From positions 186,001-250,000 of the forward strand of contig CAWGND010000014.1 of assembly GCA_963823845.1 (NCBI GenBank): a DNA stretch of 64,000 nt. The letters are read 5' to 3'. This document shows, piece after piece, positions 47,790 through 57,364 of this stretch (positions within the stretch are counted from its first letter, which is position 1; each line of letters begins with the position of its first letter). This DNA comes from Alloacidobacterium sp963823845. GTDB taxonomy: Bacteria; Acidobacteriota; Terriglobia; Terriglobales; Acidobacteriaceae. Under the pieces are notes generated by a model. The model ran no database searches and was not told where the DNA came from. It was given only the letters and a program-made list of their open reading frames with translations. A program made the translations under genes and the position numbers.

Positions 47790-48286
47790 CCTTCAAAATC
47801 TGGGATGATCCGATATGTATGGATACAAGTGTTGCTGCTCGTTGGCGATGCGTGCTTGTCCCCAGGTTGGATTCTCCCGAACCATCTCGGCAATGAGATG
47901 ACGAAGGCGGACGGGAATGCGGGGCCGCCCTGGTCAAGACTGCCACTTCCAGAAGAGCTTGAACCCCTTGCGGTGCCAGCCGATCAGGGTTTCTGGTTTG
48001 ACGATGACCAGAGCATTCCTCCCATCGCAGACCGCGACCAAAACAGCAGGCTGAAACGAGCCGTGGCGGTCCATCGGCGGGGCCGAATCCGATGTTCTTG
48101 ATAAAAGGCCAACTGCTTGCGAAGAAGGAGGTTTTCGGCAGCAAGTATGGCGCGACGAGCTCTCAGGGACTGCAGAAAGCGAATACCGTCGGTGAAGCTA
48201 TTAATGAGGATAGGGAAGAGGGTGGCAGGGAACTGGAGGAAGCGCGCGAGCTGGCACATTGAATGTTCAGGATTACGCAATCCCAC
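47790..48286 (-). pseudogene. Integrase/transposase remnant (rve-type)
   Basis: LQSLRARRAILAAENLLLRK then QLAFYQEHRIRPRRWTATAR is the N-terminal leader of a family of DDE integrase-like transposases; after a shift VKPETLIGWHRKGFKLFWKW and, past a stop, GRPRIPVRLRHLIAEMVREN and PTWGQARIANE follow. The catalytic domain is missing. Confidence 0.7.
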
Positions 48287-48482
48287 TGCTTTGAACAGTT
48301 GACAACGACTTCAGCATTACGAAGGAATGGATCAAATCAGCCTCGTACGGAATACTTGCGTACGACAGGCGTTTGTACTCGGCGGTTTATCACCTATTAA
48401 CGGTTTAGGCAGAGTGTTTCTATTTCGGCCGAGTCGATCATTAGAGGAGCTGCGGCCGATGGGGCCTCAGCCCGGGACATTG

Positions 48483-51005
48483 TTATTCGTAGTGCAAAGT
48501 TTTCGCCAGATCCAGACGCAGTGCGCGTCTTGCGGGTAGCAGCATGGCTACGACGATAATTGTCGCGAGCGTAGCGATGGCTCCGGCATAACTGAGCGGG
48601 TCGAGATAGCTGAGTCCGTAGAGGGCCTTTGTGAGCAAACTCGCCAAGGCCACAGCGCCCAAAACTCCGGCGACCACGCCCAGTGAGACCGGCCATGAGA
48701 ACTGTCGTAGCACAGCGGCAAGCACCTGCGCACGCCTGGCCCCCAGGGCCATACGGATGGCGATCTCCTTCATGCGCTGCGAAACTGCGTACCCCACGAG
48801 TCCAACAATCCCTACAGTGGCAAGGAGGATGGCCGCGATGCCTAACAGGCTCACCATCGTGGCTGCTCGCTCCACGCCTACCATTTCCTGCCTGAAGGCG
48901 CCCTTCAGCACCCGGATATCCGGAAAAAGCTTTGGATCCAGCGCCTCGACGATTGCTTTCACTGCCGGCGGGAGGCTCTCAGGAGCGCCTGCTGTCCTGA
49001 TGAGCACAACCATATTGGGCATATCGCTCAGTTGCGCGGCGTGATAGGTCTCAAGCGCGTTGCCATCGTTCAGGGCGATCATGCGTGCGTTGCCCACCAC
49101 GCCGACCACCGTATCATTTCCTGTCCCGTTCGGTAACTGCTTGCCTACGGGATCTCCTCCAGGCCACTGTCTGCGTGCAAACAAATCACACACAATGATC
49201 GAATTCACCTCGCCGGGCAGCAGATTACGGCCTTGCAACAACGGGATGCTCATGGTCTTGAAGAACGCGGGGTCTACTTGAAAGGGATAGATCTCAACCT
49301 GACGGCCGGCAATCTCGGTGCCGATCCGGGAGATTCTGCCGTGGCCCAGCGGAGCCATCGAAGACAGTCCCACGGACGTTACTCCCGGGACGGTCTGGAG
49401 ACGGCTCACCATCTGGTTCAGAAAGTCTCGTGCGGCGGGGTCCGAGTAGCCGTGGTTTTTGAGGTTCAGATCCACCAGCACCACCTGTTCATACCCAAAG
49501 CCCGGATTTGTATGCAGCGTATGCTGCACCGCACGGACCAATAGCGCGGCTACGATGAGCAAAACACAGCTTGCCGCAACCTGCGCACCGACCAGCACCT
49601 GGCGCGCAATGGTCTTTCGCTGCCTCTGCCGCGCTATTTGCAGCGCAGGCGTCAGGCCAAACAGAACCGCGGTCACCAGCGCCATGGCAACCGCAAACAG
49701 CAGCACACGCCAGTCAGGAGTCGCAGACATCCACGTAGGCGCGTTCAACTTTGTCAGCAGAATGCGTAGAATCGCGTAGCTTAGCACCTGCCCCGCCGCT
49801 GCTCCGAACAAAGCCAGCAGGACACTCTCAGTGAACAGTTGACGGAAGACACGCAACGCACTGGCCCCGACCGCCTTCCGGATCCCGATCTCGTGCTCCC
49901 GCGCCACTCCCCGAGCTAGCAGTAGTCCGCCGAGGTTCGCGCAGGCTACCGCGAGAATGAGCAGGACCAGCGTCCCGACCATCGCCACTGCCAAGTAAAC
50001 ATCTTTGTCAGGTACGACCGAGTGCCCGGCCGGATCGGTCTGTAGAAACTCGCCGTCCCAGATCTCCCGGGGATGCTGCTGACGCAGTTCGTTCGTCAGC
50101 GCGCGCAGCTCCTGCTCTGCCCTCAGCGCGGTCACACCCAGCGCGAGCCGTCCCCACATCCTGACGGTTCCCTGGTCACGCGTCGACTCGGTCAGAGCCT
50201 TGCTGCCCTCCACGAACCAGGGCTGCTGCGTAATTGGGAGCCACACATCCGGATCCGCCCCGTCGAGGTTGGCAAAGCCGTACGGTAGCACGCCGACGAC
50301 GGTCGCTGATTTCCTGTTCAAGTGGATCGTCTTACCCACAATGGATGGATCGGTGCCAAACCTCCGCTGCCAGAAGCCATAACTCAGCACGACGACCGGG
50401 GGCGCATTCGCTGCATCATCCCGGCCCGGCTCAAGCGTGCGCCCCAGCGCAGCGGATTCACCCAGCTGGGAAAAATAGTTTGCAGTCACAAATGTGTTGC
50501 CGACCGGCTGCACATCGTTGTCCAATTCCATGGGCGGTCCACCCATCGTCCCAATGACCGCCGAGAGAGTCTTCGCATGATCGCGGTAAAAAATTAGGGA
50601 GGAATACGGCATTTCCGTCGCGCTGCAGCAGTCCGAATGCCTCTGCAGCCGCACAAGTGAATCCGCATCTCGCACAGGCAGGGATTTCAACATCATCAGA
50701 TTGAAGACACCGAACGCGGTCACATTGATCCCGATACCCACGGCCAGCACCAGCATCGCGGCCAGAGTGAACCCCGGTGACCGCAGCAGCCCTCGCCCGG
50801 CGTAGCGAAGATCCTGCACGAGGCGATCGAGCCAGACCCAGCCCCAGGCTTCGCGGGATTGTTCGCGAAGACGGAGCATGTTGCCAATGTTTCGCCGGCC
50901 CTGTAGCGCAGCCATTTCGCGATGGAACTCCAGGTCGTTTTGTAACTCTTGATCGAAGCGGCGGCGGTTGAGCAAGTAGCGAAGACGACGGAAGAACTCG
51001 CCCAC
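48483..51005 (-). CDS. ADOP-type ABC permease, second copy
   Basis: 840 aa, same architecture as the protein at 43671: MGEFFRRLRYLLNRRRFDQE, first helix FTLAAMLVLAVGIGINVTAF, core domain, FtsX 1 (LVLLILAVACANLGGLLLAR, REHEIGIRKAVGASALRVFR), core domain, FtsX 2 (AAILLATVGIVGLVGYAVSQ, RMKEIAIRMALGARRAQVLA) and PARRALRLDLAKTLHYE. The two ADOPs are paralogues, not recent duplicates. Its padR lies 14 nt upstream. Confidence 0.93.
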   Translation of the reverse strand: MGEFFRRLRYLLNRRRFDQELQNDLEFHREMAALQGRRNIGNMLRLREQSREAWGWVWLDRLVQDLRYAGRGLLRSPGFTLAAMLVLAVGIGINVTAFGVFNLMMLKSLPVRDADSLVRLQRHSDCCSATEMPYSSLIFYRDHAKTLSAVIGTMGGPPMELDNDVQPVGNTFVTANYFSQLGESAALGRTLEPGRDDAANAPPVVVLSYGFWQRRFGTDPSIVGKTIHLNRKSATVVGVLPYGFANLDGADPDVWLPITQQPWFVEGSKALTESTRDQGTVRMWGRLALGVTALRAEQELRALTNELRQQHPREIWDGEFLQTDPAGHSVVPDKDVYLAVAMVGTLVLLILAVACANLGGLLLARGVAREHEIGIRKAVGASALRVFRQLFTESVLLALFGAAAGQVLSYAILRILLTKLNAPTWMSATPDWRVLLFAVAMALVTAVLFGLTPALQIARQRQRKTIARQVLVGAQVAASCVLLIVAALLVRAVQHTLHTNPGFGYEQVVLVDLNLKNHGYSDPAARDFLNQMVSRLQTVPGVTSVGLSSMAPLGHGRISRIGTEIAGRQVEIYPFQVDPAFFKTMSIPLLQGRNLLPGEVNSIIVCDLFARRQWPGGDPVGKQLPNGTGNDTVVGVVGNARMIALNDGNALETYHAAQLSDMPNMVVLIRTAGAPESLPPAVKAIVEALDPKLFPDIRVLKGAFRQEMVGVERAATMVSLLGIAAILLATVGIVGLVGYAVSQRMKEIAIRMALGARRAQVLAAVLRQFSWPVSLGVVAGVLGAVALASLLTKALYGLSYLDPLSYAGAIATLATIIVVAMLLPARRALRLDLAKTLHYE

Positions 51006-51018
51006 GATGGGCCTCCTC

Positions 51019-51354
51019 TTAAGCAGTGCGGAGAATGGTTTGAATGGCCTGAGTAACGCGGTCGTAGTCGGAGAGCTCGGCTTTCAGTTGCTTGCGACCC
51101 TCTGCAGTCAACTTGTAGAAGCGGACTTTGCGATTGGTTTCGGAGATGCCCCACTCGGCTATCAACCAGCCTTTCAACAACATCTTCTGCAGCGTTGGAT
51201 AGAGTAATCCCTCTTCCACCTCCAGCACTTCGCGTGAGAGCAGGTGAATCCGCTGCGCGATCGCATATCCGTGCAACGATCCGGAGTGCAGCACGCGGAG
51301 GATCAAAAGAGGAAGCGCGCCTGGAGGCCTGCCGGGGGTATGCCTAAGTTTCAT
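51019..51354 (-). CDS. PadR-family regulator, second copy
   Basis: 112 aa from the ATG at 51354 (MKLRHTPGRPPGALPLLILR); ATG 51360 is an alternative. Motifs SGSLHGYAIAQRIH, LEVEEGLLYPTLQKMLLKGW and ETNRKVRFYKLTAEGRKQLK. It precedes its ADOP partner. The promoter and a 10-bp inverted repeat overlap the start codon, so the mRNA is probably leaderless and autoregulated. Confidence 0.93.
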   Translation of the reverse strand: MKLRHTPGRPPGALPLLILRVLHSGSLHGYAIAQRIHLLSREVLEVEEGLLYPTLQKMLLKGWLIAEWGISETNRKVRFYKLTAEGRKQLKAELSDYDRVTQAIQTILRTA

Positions 51355-51390
51355 AGGCATAATATATTTATGCCTATACCAATTTGTCAA
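51353..51390 (-). promoter_or_regulatory. Promoter with overlapping PadR-type operator
   Basis: On the minus strand TTGACA (51390-51385), 18-bp spacer and TATATT (51366-51361). The perfect inverted repeat ATAGGCATAA-TATAT-TTATGCCTAT spans 51353-51377, covering spacer, -10 and start codon. Seven nt past the -10 falls on the A of ATG at 51354. Confidence 0.7.
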
Positions 51391-51393
51391 CAC

Positions 51394-51833
51394 ACATGTT
51401 CTGGTTGGGGGTGACCTTGAACACCTTTCGGCAGTCGGTGTCAGAAAGCAACCAGTCGCCGCACACGCCCTTGATGTCCGCTACATTCTGAACCAGTATG
51501 AAGTAGGATGCGATCCCTTATCAGATAGGTGTGGGAGAGAATTTATCTAGCGCATTGTTCCTACAGGCATCTTGCACTGTGGAGGTTAGACACCTGCAGA
51601 AGTCGCTTATTAGCCAGTAAATTGATCGATTAATTCCAGCTGGCAGGCTTTAAGGTTTTAGTAAATGCCCCGCGCTCCTGTACGTGTTCAAAGGACATTT
51701 CTCCGACCGGACAACTCCGTCGCCTAGTTAGTCCATCTGAACTTAGTGACTGCGTTTAACGAGAGGGCCGTTTACATACAGCCAGCCTACGGAGCCTCTG
51801 TTCAGCAATCAGTATCGGAAAGGTTTTCCACTT
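51394..51833. other. 440 nt gap, promoters only
   Basis: No gene seen. Upstream regions of the leftward padR and the rightward BON-domain gene. Confidence 0.5.
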
Positions 51834-52226
51834 ATGAAATTACTGCGTTTTGGGATCGTGGCTTCTGCCGTGATCGCCGTCTCATGTTCGACCAGCACTC
51901 CTTTCGTATTACAAGCATCTGCGCAAACTGATAGCGCGCAAACAGCATCCGACAATTCAAAGAACAACAAAGATCACGCACAAACCGCGGATAGCCAGTC
52001 GAACGCTAAAGCCGACCGCCAAATTACAGCAAATGTTCGTAAGGCAATTGTGGCAGACAAAGATCTTTCGACGTATGCCCACAATATCAAGATCATCACG
52101 CTCAATGGAGCCGTCACGCTCAAAGGTCCTGTCAAATCGGAGGATGAGAAGCAAAAGATCGCCTCTGATACCGCAAGCGTTGTTTCTGCTGACCAAATCA
52201 CCAATGAGCTCACCGTCAAACAGTAG
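51834..52226 (+). CDS. Exported BON-domain protein
   Basis: 130 aa. Signal sequence MKLLRFGIVASAVIAVSCST, either a lipoprotein Cys at about residue 18 or cleavage at ASA-Q. A Ser/Asn/Gln-rich linker precedes a BON domain (ADRQITANVRKAIVADKDLS, NIKIITLNGAVTLKGPVKSE, DQITNELTVK). BON proteins bind phospholipid at the envelope and are often stress-linked. The next gene, 57 nt on, is also stress-type, so a small operon is likely. Confidence 0.88.
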   Translation: MKLLRFGIVASAVIAVSCSTSTPFVLQASAQTDSAQTASDNSKNNKDHAQTADSQSNAKADRQITANVRKAIVADKDLSTYAHNIKIITLNGAVTLKGPVKSEDEKQKIASDTASVVSADQITNELTVKQ

Positions 52227-52283
52227 AAGCACTATTCACGCTAGTCAGATTTACGCTGCAGTTAGCAGCAGAGGAGTTTTATC

Positions 52284-52943
52284 ATGTCCAGCAAAAATAC
52301 AGCTGTCTTTGGTATCTATGCAACGGTAGGCACAGCAGAAGCGGCTGTTGATCACTTGATTGCCAGAGGTTTCACAAATTCTGCTATCTCCGTCCTTCTT
52401 CCTGACGACGAGAGCACTCGTGCATTTGCCCACGAAAAGAGCACCAAGGCTCCTGAGGGAGCAGTGACGGGCGTAACAGGTGGCGGCGTCGTCGGAGGAA
52501 CTCTTGGCCTCCTAGCGGGAATTGGGGCTCTTGCCATCCCAGGCGTCGGTCCACTCATCGCAGCCGGCCCAATCATGGCAGCACTTGCTGGCTTAGGCGT
52601 CGGCGCGGCGTTAGGTGGCATCGTTGGCGCATTGGTAGGTATGGGCGTTCCTGAGTACGAAGCGAAACGATACGAAGGTGCCGTGAAGGGTGGTGGCACG
52701 TTACTCTCAGTTCATTGTGACACCTCCGAACAGATTGACGTCGCCAAGACTTCTCTCAAGCAAACAGGTGCAAAAGATATCTCATCCACTGGCGAAGCAG
52801 CCTCGAAGGACACAGCTGGTGGCCGGGAAACCTTTGGAAATATCTCTGAACCCTCAGCAGTCTCGGCCCGTGCGCGGGAGGCGGAGGTAGTTGATGTAGA
52901 GCGCGACGAGGTTCTCGAACCTACCCCGACAAGAAAACTGTGA
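52284..52943 (+). CDS. Stress-type protein with glycine-zipper segment
   Basis: 219 aa. The N-terminal ferredoxin-like fold (AVFGIYATVGTAEAAVDHLI, GFTNSAISVLLPDD) is like general stress protein 17M/ActD-type domains. A long Gly/Ala-rich membrane-like segment follows (GTLGLLAGIGALAIPGVGPL and GLGVGAALGGIVGALVGMGV), then a second half-domain (GGTLLSVHCDTSEQIDVAKT, LKQTGAKDIS) and a charged tail. Common in desiccation/stress operons; function not established. Closed by the terminator at 52962. Confidence 0.8.
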   Translation: MSSKNTAVFGIYATVGTAEAAVDHLIARGFTNSAISVLLPDDESTRAFAHEKSTKAPEGAVTGVTGGGVVGGTLGLLAGIGALAIPGVGPLIAAGPIMAALAGLGVGAALGGIVGALVGMGVPEYEAKRYEGAVKGGGTLLSVHCDTSEQIDVAKTSLKQTGAKDISSTGEAASKDTAGGRETFGNISEPSAVSARAREAEVVDVERDEVLEPTPTRKL

Positions 52944-52961
52944 GTTCGAAGATCAATACCA

Positions 52962-52994
52962 AAAACGGGGCCGCTTCTTAGCGACCCCGTTTTC
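52962..52994 (+). terminator. Intrinsic terminator
   Basis: AAAACGGGG-C-CGCT pairs with AGCG-A-CCCCGTTTT (one mismatch), loop TCTT, followed by CTTTT. Confidence 0.85.
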
Positions 52995-53133
52995 TTTTGT
53001 CCCATCTCATCACAATCCTTTTGGAAAAGTCGCCCAAATGGGGGCAGGATTTGGGCCGCCCATCGGCTTAGTATCGCGAAATCTGTGTCCAAATTGCCGC
53101 GACCGCATTTGCTACTCAGAACAAAATCTTAAA

Positions 53134-53478
53134 ATGGGAATATCGATTAGTTGGCTCAAAGGCGAAGAAGTGGCTTTTCGCTTGATGAAGGAAGCAAAAG
53201 GGCGACCTAATAATACTTACCGAGTAGAGCCCTATTTGAGCGAATCTCAGATCGCCCTCTCATGGCATCCTACTTTAGGGAGGCTCTGGAGTGCTGAACA
53301 AACTACAAATCGAGCTTCCGTTTCAAGAGAAACGGAAGCTATCCTGGCCTTACAGGTACATCTGAAATCCAGCAGGTTGTCGAAAATGCGAAGAGGTCAA
53401 CTCGAGGTCGATCTCTATAACCGGATACACAACAGATACGTTGCGGTCCACGCTCTGAAGCAATTCCTCAGTCGTTGA
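53134..53478 (+). CDS. Doubtful small protein
   Basis: A frame from an ATG at 53134 (MGISISWLKGEEVAFRLMKE) gives about 114 aa of basic, unrecognised sequence; an upstream extension is open to 53038. Base composition is lower in GC than in neighbours and a perfect 12-bp hairpin (53313-53340) lies inside it, which argues against coding. Listed with low confidence. Confidence 0.25.
   Translation: MGISISWLKGEEVAFRLMKEAKGRPNNTYRVEPYLSESQIALSWHPTLGRLWSAEQTTNRASVSRETEAILALQVHLKSSRLSKMRRGQLEVDLYNRIHNRYVAVHALKQFLSR
53313..53340. repeat. Perfect 12-bp inverted repeat with 4-nt loop
   Basis: AGCTTCCGTTTC (53313-53324), AAGA, GAAACGGAAGCT (53329-53340). No T run follows. Function unknown. Confidence 0.7.
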
Positions 53479-53499
53479 CATCTGCCAACTCGCCGGAAC

Positions 53500-53700
53500 G
53501 AGCTCGACTCTGTCGCTGATTGCATTTCCCCCTTGATCTTTTTGTACTTCGCGTGAAGTTCATCGAGTTCCAGATCGCTCAGGTTTTCGATATCGATCAT
53601 CTGGTCACGTGCTTTATCAGTGGAACGTATCAACTCGTTGAGCTTGAGATTACGAGATGCCCGGGCAATTAAAATACAGGAACAACGATCGTAACCTTCT
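53500..53700 (-). pseudogene. Tail of a low-affinity iron permease-like protein
   Basis: On the minus strand LKLNELIRSTDKARDQMIDI then ENLSDLELDELHAKYKKIKG matches the C-terminal cytoplasmic part of low-affinity iron permease family proteins. The membrane domain is missing and the frame runs out of the DUF1003 gene end. Confidence 0.5.
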
Positions 53701-53712
53701 TGATGGTCTTTC

Positions 53713-54261
53713 TCATTCAAAACACCAGAATCGGTGACCACGAACGAGAGAGCTATTCAGCAGATAAGTTTTTTGGATAGTCGCTGCCACGGCGTCCACC
53801 GAAGTCGGGCGCCCCAACTCTCTAATTTCCTCATCCTTCGAAATGCTCAGCAAGCCCAGACGTTCTGCAATCTGCTGATTCATGAGGACCACAGCCGACA
53901 CCTCTTTCTCAGTAAGGAGAAGGAGGTGCAGCATGAGATGTTCCCGTTCGTCTGCTCGCTTCGCCAGTCCTGATTGGCGCATGAGAATGAAACTGGCAAG
54001 GAGGATCGCTTCAAGGGCGACGCCCGTATCCAGAAGGGGGAACGGAATTGGATCGAAGTGACGTATGCCACCAACGGACAGCGTGTTGATGACCACCCAT
54101 GCAAGAAAGAAAGTGACGTGAATCGCGACGAACGGAAAGCTACCGGCAAAGGCAGCCACGCGATCACCGATCCGCTCTCCTCTTGATCGACTGGACTGAA
54201 ACTCCTGCTCATGTTTCGCGATCGTTTCAACGTGATCTTGAAGATAATTTGGAGTTTGCAT
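53713..54261 (-). CDS. DUF1003 membrane protein
   Basis: 182 aa from the ATG at 54261 (MQTPNYLQDHVETIAKHEQE), with GGAG 5 nt upstream. DUF1003 core: RIGDRVAAFAGSFPFVAIHV, TFFLAWVVINTL, HFDPIPFPLLDTGVALEAIL and LASFILMRQSGLAKRADERE. Two membrane helices. The C-terminus from about residue 168 (LVRGHRFWCFE) is unusual and leads into the iron-permease-like tail, so the natural end may have been lost. Function of DUF1003 is unknown. Confidence 0.88.
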   Translation of the reverse strand: MQTPNYLQDHVETIAKHEQEFQSSRSRGERIGDRVAAFAGSFPFVAIHVTFFLAWVVINTLSVGGIRHFDPIPFPLLDTGVALEAILLASFILMRQSGLAKRADEREHLMLHLLLLTEKEVSAVVLMNQQIAERLGLLSISKDEEIRELGRPTSVDAVAATIQKTYLLNSSLVRGHRFWCFE

Positions 54262-54394
54262 AGTGTCTCCCCGTACTCGTCGAATCATGCGACTGTTCGT
54301 GAGATGCGCTTTGTACGGAGATTCTTGGAACACTATCGGCAGAAGGATGTATACGTCTCGTCACGTATTCAGGAACATGCATCCCAAGGAATGG

Positions 54395-56021
54395 ATGCTT
54401 AGGCGGGTGGGCCACTTTGTGACCGAAACTTCGACTACCGTGCGTTCGGGAACTGTCGGGTCTGCGGCGTTTGGCCACCGCTGGTCTGGAAGGCTCCGTT
54501 GGAGGCTTTGGCTAGGCGCCGCAGCGATTCTAATGGCGGCGGGAATTTACTTGGCCGATCAATCCTGGCCGTACCGGTATCGGAAGGTGCAACCACTGCT
54601 TGAGCAGGTCTTGCAAGCAGGATCACGGTCAGCGCCTATCATCGCATTTACTTTCCGTATCCCGGCTTTGTGGCGAAAGGGCTTACGCTGCGCCGCAGCT
54701 CGGCACCCGATGTTCCACCGATCGGTTCGACCCAGGACCTGATCGTCGAGGGACGCTGGGCGGACCTGCTGCTGTTTCGCCGCCGGGTGCGGCTAGTGGA
54801 TGTGAAGGGCCTTCATATCGTTATTCCTCCGGTCGGGAGCCGCGCGAATCAGGAAGATTTTCCTACAGGTAGTAGTGTGGATTTTGCCGGGCCCGCGGTG
54901 CCGGTCGAACAGCTTTCTATCCATGGCGCCGCGCTCGACCTCCTGCGCGTAAACGGCGGCAAATATACCTATCAGATTCGACAACTGATCATGCGCAATT
55001 TGCGGCAGGGCCAGGCGGTTTCCTATTTCGTGGATATGCAGAACGCCAGCCCGACGGGGCGGATCCAGGCGAGCGGGAGCTTCGGCCCATTGGTCCCGAA
55101 GAACCTGGGAGCTACGCCCGTCTCGGGCAGGTTCACATTTACGGACGTTAATCTGCGAGAGGGTCGGAGAACCGCGCGGGGGGCTTTCCGCGAAGGGCTG
55201 TTCTCTGGTTCGCTGTCTGCGATTGAGTGTTATGCCACGGCCGAGAGTGACGATTTCGCCGTCCACCAGGGCCGGCCGGTAGTGGTGGAGGGATGGCTGC
55301 AGTGCACGTGAACGGCCTGAATGCCGATGTGGTCTTGCACAGAATCGAGGAGCAAACCGGGGAGACCACAATTGACGGGCGAGGGAATGTTGTCGGCTTG
55401 GCGAATGCGCCTAAGGCGACGGACCTGGATTTCGCCGTAAAGAGTGGCCGCGCGGAGGACCTGCTGCACCTGTTTCTCGAAGATCGGCCGCCGATCACGG
55501 GAGTCGTATCCCTCAATGCCCATGCGCACCTTGCACCCGCCAGCGAGCAGGCGAAGTTCCTCGAGCGGCTGCGGGTCGACGGCGGGTTCGTTTTGCCGCA
55601 GGAGCGGGCGACCAACCGAGCGAAGGAGAAGGCGCTGACGGGCTTCAGCGAACGCGCGCAGGGATTGAGGAACAAGCGGGAAACCGATGGTGATCCGGCG
55701 GGAGATATTTTATCTTCGTTCGAAGGACGAGTGACGATACAAGACGGCGTTGTGTCATCACAGAGTCTTACGTTTAAAGTGCCGGGAGCGGAAGCAGAGC
55801 TGAATGGCTGGTACGATCTCAGCAACGGTAAAGTGCATCTGACAGGAAACCTGATTATGGATTCCGATGTCTCGCATGTGACGACGGGATTCAAGTCGCT
55901 GCTGCTGAAGCCGCTGGTTCCGTTTTTCAGAAAGGACAAGGCCGGCGCACTGGTCCCCGTTATGGTCACCGGCGCGCCCGACAATTATGACGTGAAGCAG
56001 AACCTGCTGCACCGGAAGTAG
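54395..56021 (+). CDS. AsmA-like membrane-anchored protein, frameshifted
   Basis: Starts at MLRRVGHFVTETSTTV (54395, tentative), one N-terminal helix (WLGAAAILMAAGIYLADQSW). After the shift near 54615 SAYHRIYFPYPGFVAKGLTL, WADLLLFRRRVRLVDVKGLH and IPPVGSRANQEDFPTGSS follow. Frame 2 ends at VEGWLQCT (55311); a missing G (CACGTGAAC for CACGGTGAAC) near 55307 explains it, and VNGLNADVVLHRIEEQTGET continues to HRK at 56021, with SHVTTGFKSLLLKPLVPFF close to the end. The layout is that of acidobacterial AsmA/DUF748-like envelope proteins. Two indels. Confidence 0.75.
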
Positions 56022-56276
56022 ACGCTTTGCGTGAGAAGCTTCAGAAAGTAACCGGCTTTAGCTGCTGAGCGACTCCAAAAAGCTGTCCGGCCGGTAGTAC
56101 GACGTTGTATTGAAAGCAGAGGGCATGGTTCACGGCAGCTTCAGCGATTTTCCGCTTTTGATTGCGTATGGTCGTCGAAAAAGAAACCAAATTTGCTCTG
56201 GACAACTTACGGTTGACTGAATCGTACATCCTTGCCTTCCTCGACAAGAACCTCGAGTCCGCGAAGGAGCCACCGC
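56022..56276. other. Left flank of the IS630 insertion
   Basis: A plus-strand frame reads FALDNLRLTESYILAFLDKN then LESAKEPPL up to the IS end and may be the tail of a gene cut by the insertion; too short to name. Confidence 0.35.
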
Positions 56277-57364
56277 TAGTGTCCTGAGTCAGAGATTCGT
56301 TTAGAAAGCCTCTGGATTTTGCCAAGGATGAGATCGGCGTCAGCGGTCCACACAAAAGGTTTCGGTGCGCGATTGCGTTCTCGAAGATAGTTCAGCATGG
56401 CCTTCTCCAGCTGAGGGACTGCGGTATGGCTGCCGCGGCGGACACAGCGCTCGGTGATCTCGGCAAAGAGTCGCTCGACCAGGTTCAGCCAACTTCCGCT
56501 GGTGGGAGTGAAGTGCACATGATAGCGGGGATGGCGTGCGAACCAGTTCCGCACTTTATCGACTTTGTGCGTGCCGTAGTTGTCCATCACTAGATGCACC
56601 TCGATGTCGGCGGGGACGGCGGCATCGATCCGGGCCAGAAACTTCAGGAACTCCTGATGCCGATGGCGACGATGGCAGTTGCCGAGCGCCTCGCCGGTGG
56701 CCACATTCAGCGCGGCGAACAACGAAGTGACGCCATGCCGTTCGTAGTCATGGGACTGGCGGGCCGGCACGCCTGGCGCCAGGGGCAGAATCGGCTGCGT
56801 GCGGTTCAGAGCCTGTACTTGGCTCTTTTCATCCACGCACAGCACCATCGCGTGCTCCGGTGGATTCATATACAGCCCGACGATGTCCCTGACCTTCTCG
56901 ACAAACTGCGGGTCTTTGGAGAATTTGAAGTTCTCCACCCGGTGCGGCTGGAGTCCAAAGGCGCGCCAGATGCGCACAATCGCAGTCTGCGACAGCCCAG
57001 TCTTCTGCGCCATCAGCCGCGTGCTCCAGTGCGTGCAGTTGGTGGGCATCGATTCCAGTGTCTGCGTGATCACCGCCTCGACCTTGGCATCGCTGATCGA
57101 GCGCGGAGCGCCCGGCCGCGGCTCATCGAGCAGCCCTTCCAGCCGGTTGACTCGAAAACGCTCGCGCCATTTGCATACAGTGGCTCCGGTGATATTCAGC
57201 TTCCTGGCCACAGCGCTGTTGCTCAGGCCGTCATCACAGCCCAGCACTATGCGGGCGCGCATGGCTGTGGCCTGCGAAGACTTCGGCCGACGCGCCAGCA
57301 GCGTCAATTTCTCCTTCTCCTCGGCGTTTACGTTGAGCGGTTTGGTAGGGCGGCCCAGTGCCAT
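56276..57364 (-). CDS. IS630-family transposase
   Basis: 362 aa from the ATG at 57364 (MALGRPTKPLNVNAEEKEKL). N-terminal helix-turn-helix (LSNSAVARKLNITGATVCKW) and DDE catalytic domain: AMVLCVDEKSQVQALNRTQP (first Asp), IEVHLVMDNYGTHKVDKVRN (second Asp), SWLNLVERLFAEITERCVRR (Glu). The gene is intact. Its TAG stop is built from the terminal TA of the element plus one flanking base. Confidence 0.95.
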   Translation of the reverse strand: MALGRPTKPLNVNAEEKEKLTLLARRPKSSQATAMRARIVLGCDDGLSNSAVARKLNITGATVCKWRERFRVNRLEGLLDEPRPGAPRSISDAKVEAVITQTLESMPTNCTHWSTRLMAQKTGLSQTAIVRIWRAFGLQPHRVENFKFSKDPQFVEKVRDIVGLYMNPPEHAMVLCVDEKSQVQALNRTQPILPLAPGVPARQSHDYERHGVTSLFAALNVATGEALGNCHRRHRHQEFLKFLARIDAAVPADIEVHLVMDNYGTHKVDKVRNWFARHPRYHVHFTPTSGSWLNLVERLFAEITERCVRRGSHTAVPQLEKAMLNYLRERNRAPKPFVWTADADLILGKIQRLSKRISDSGH

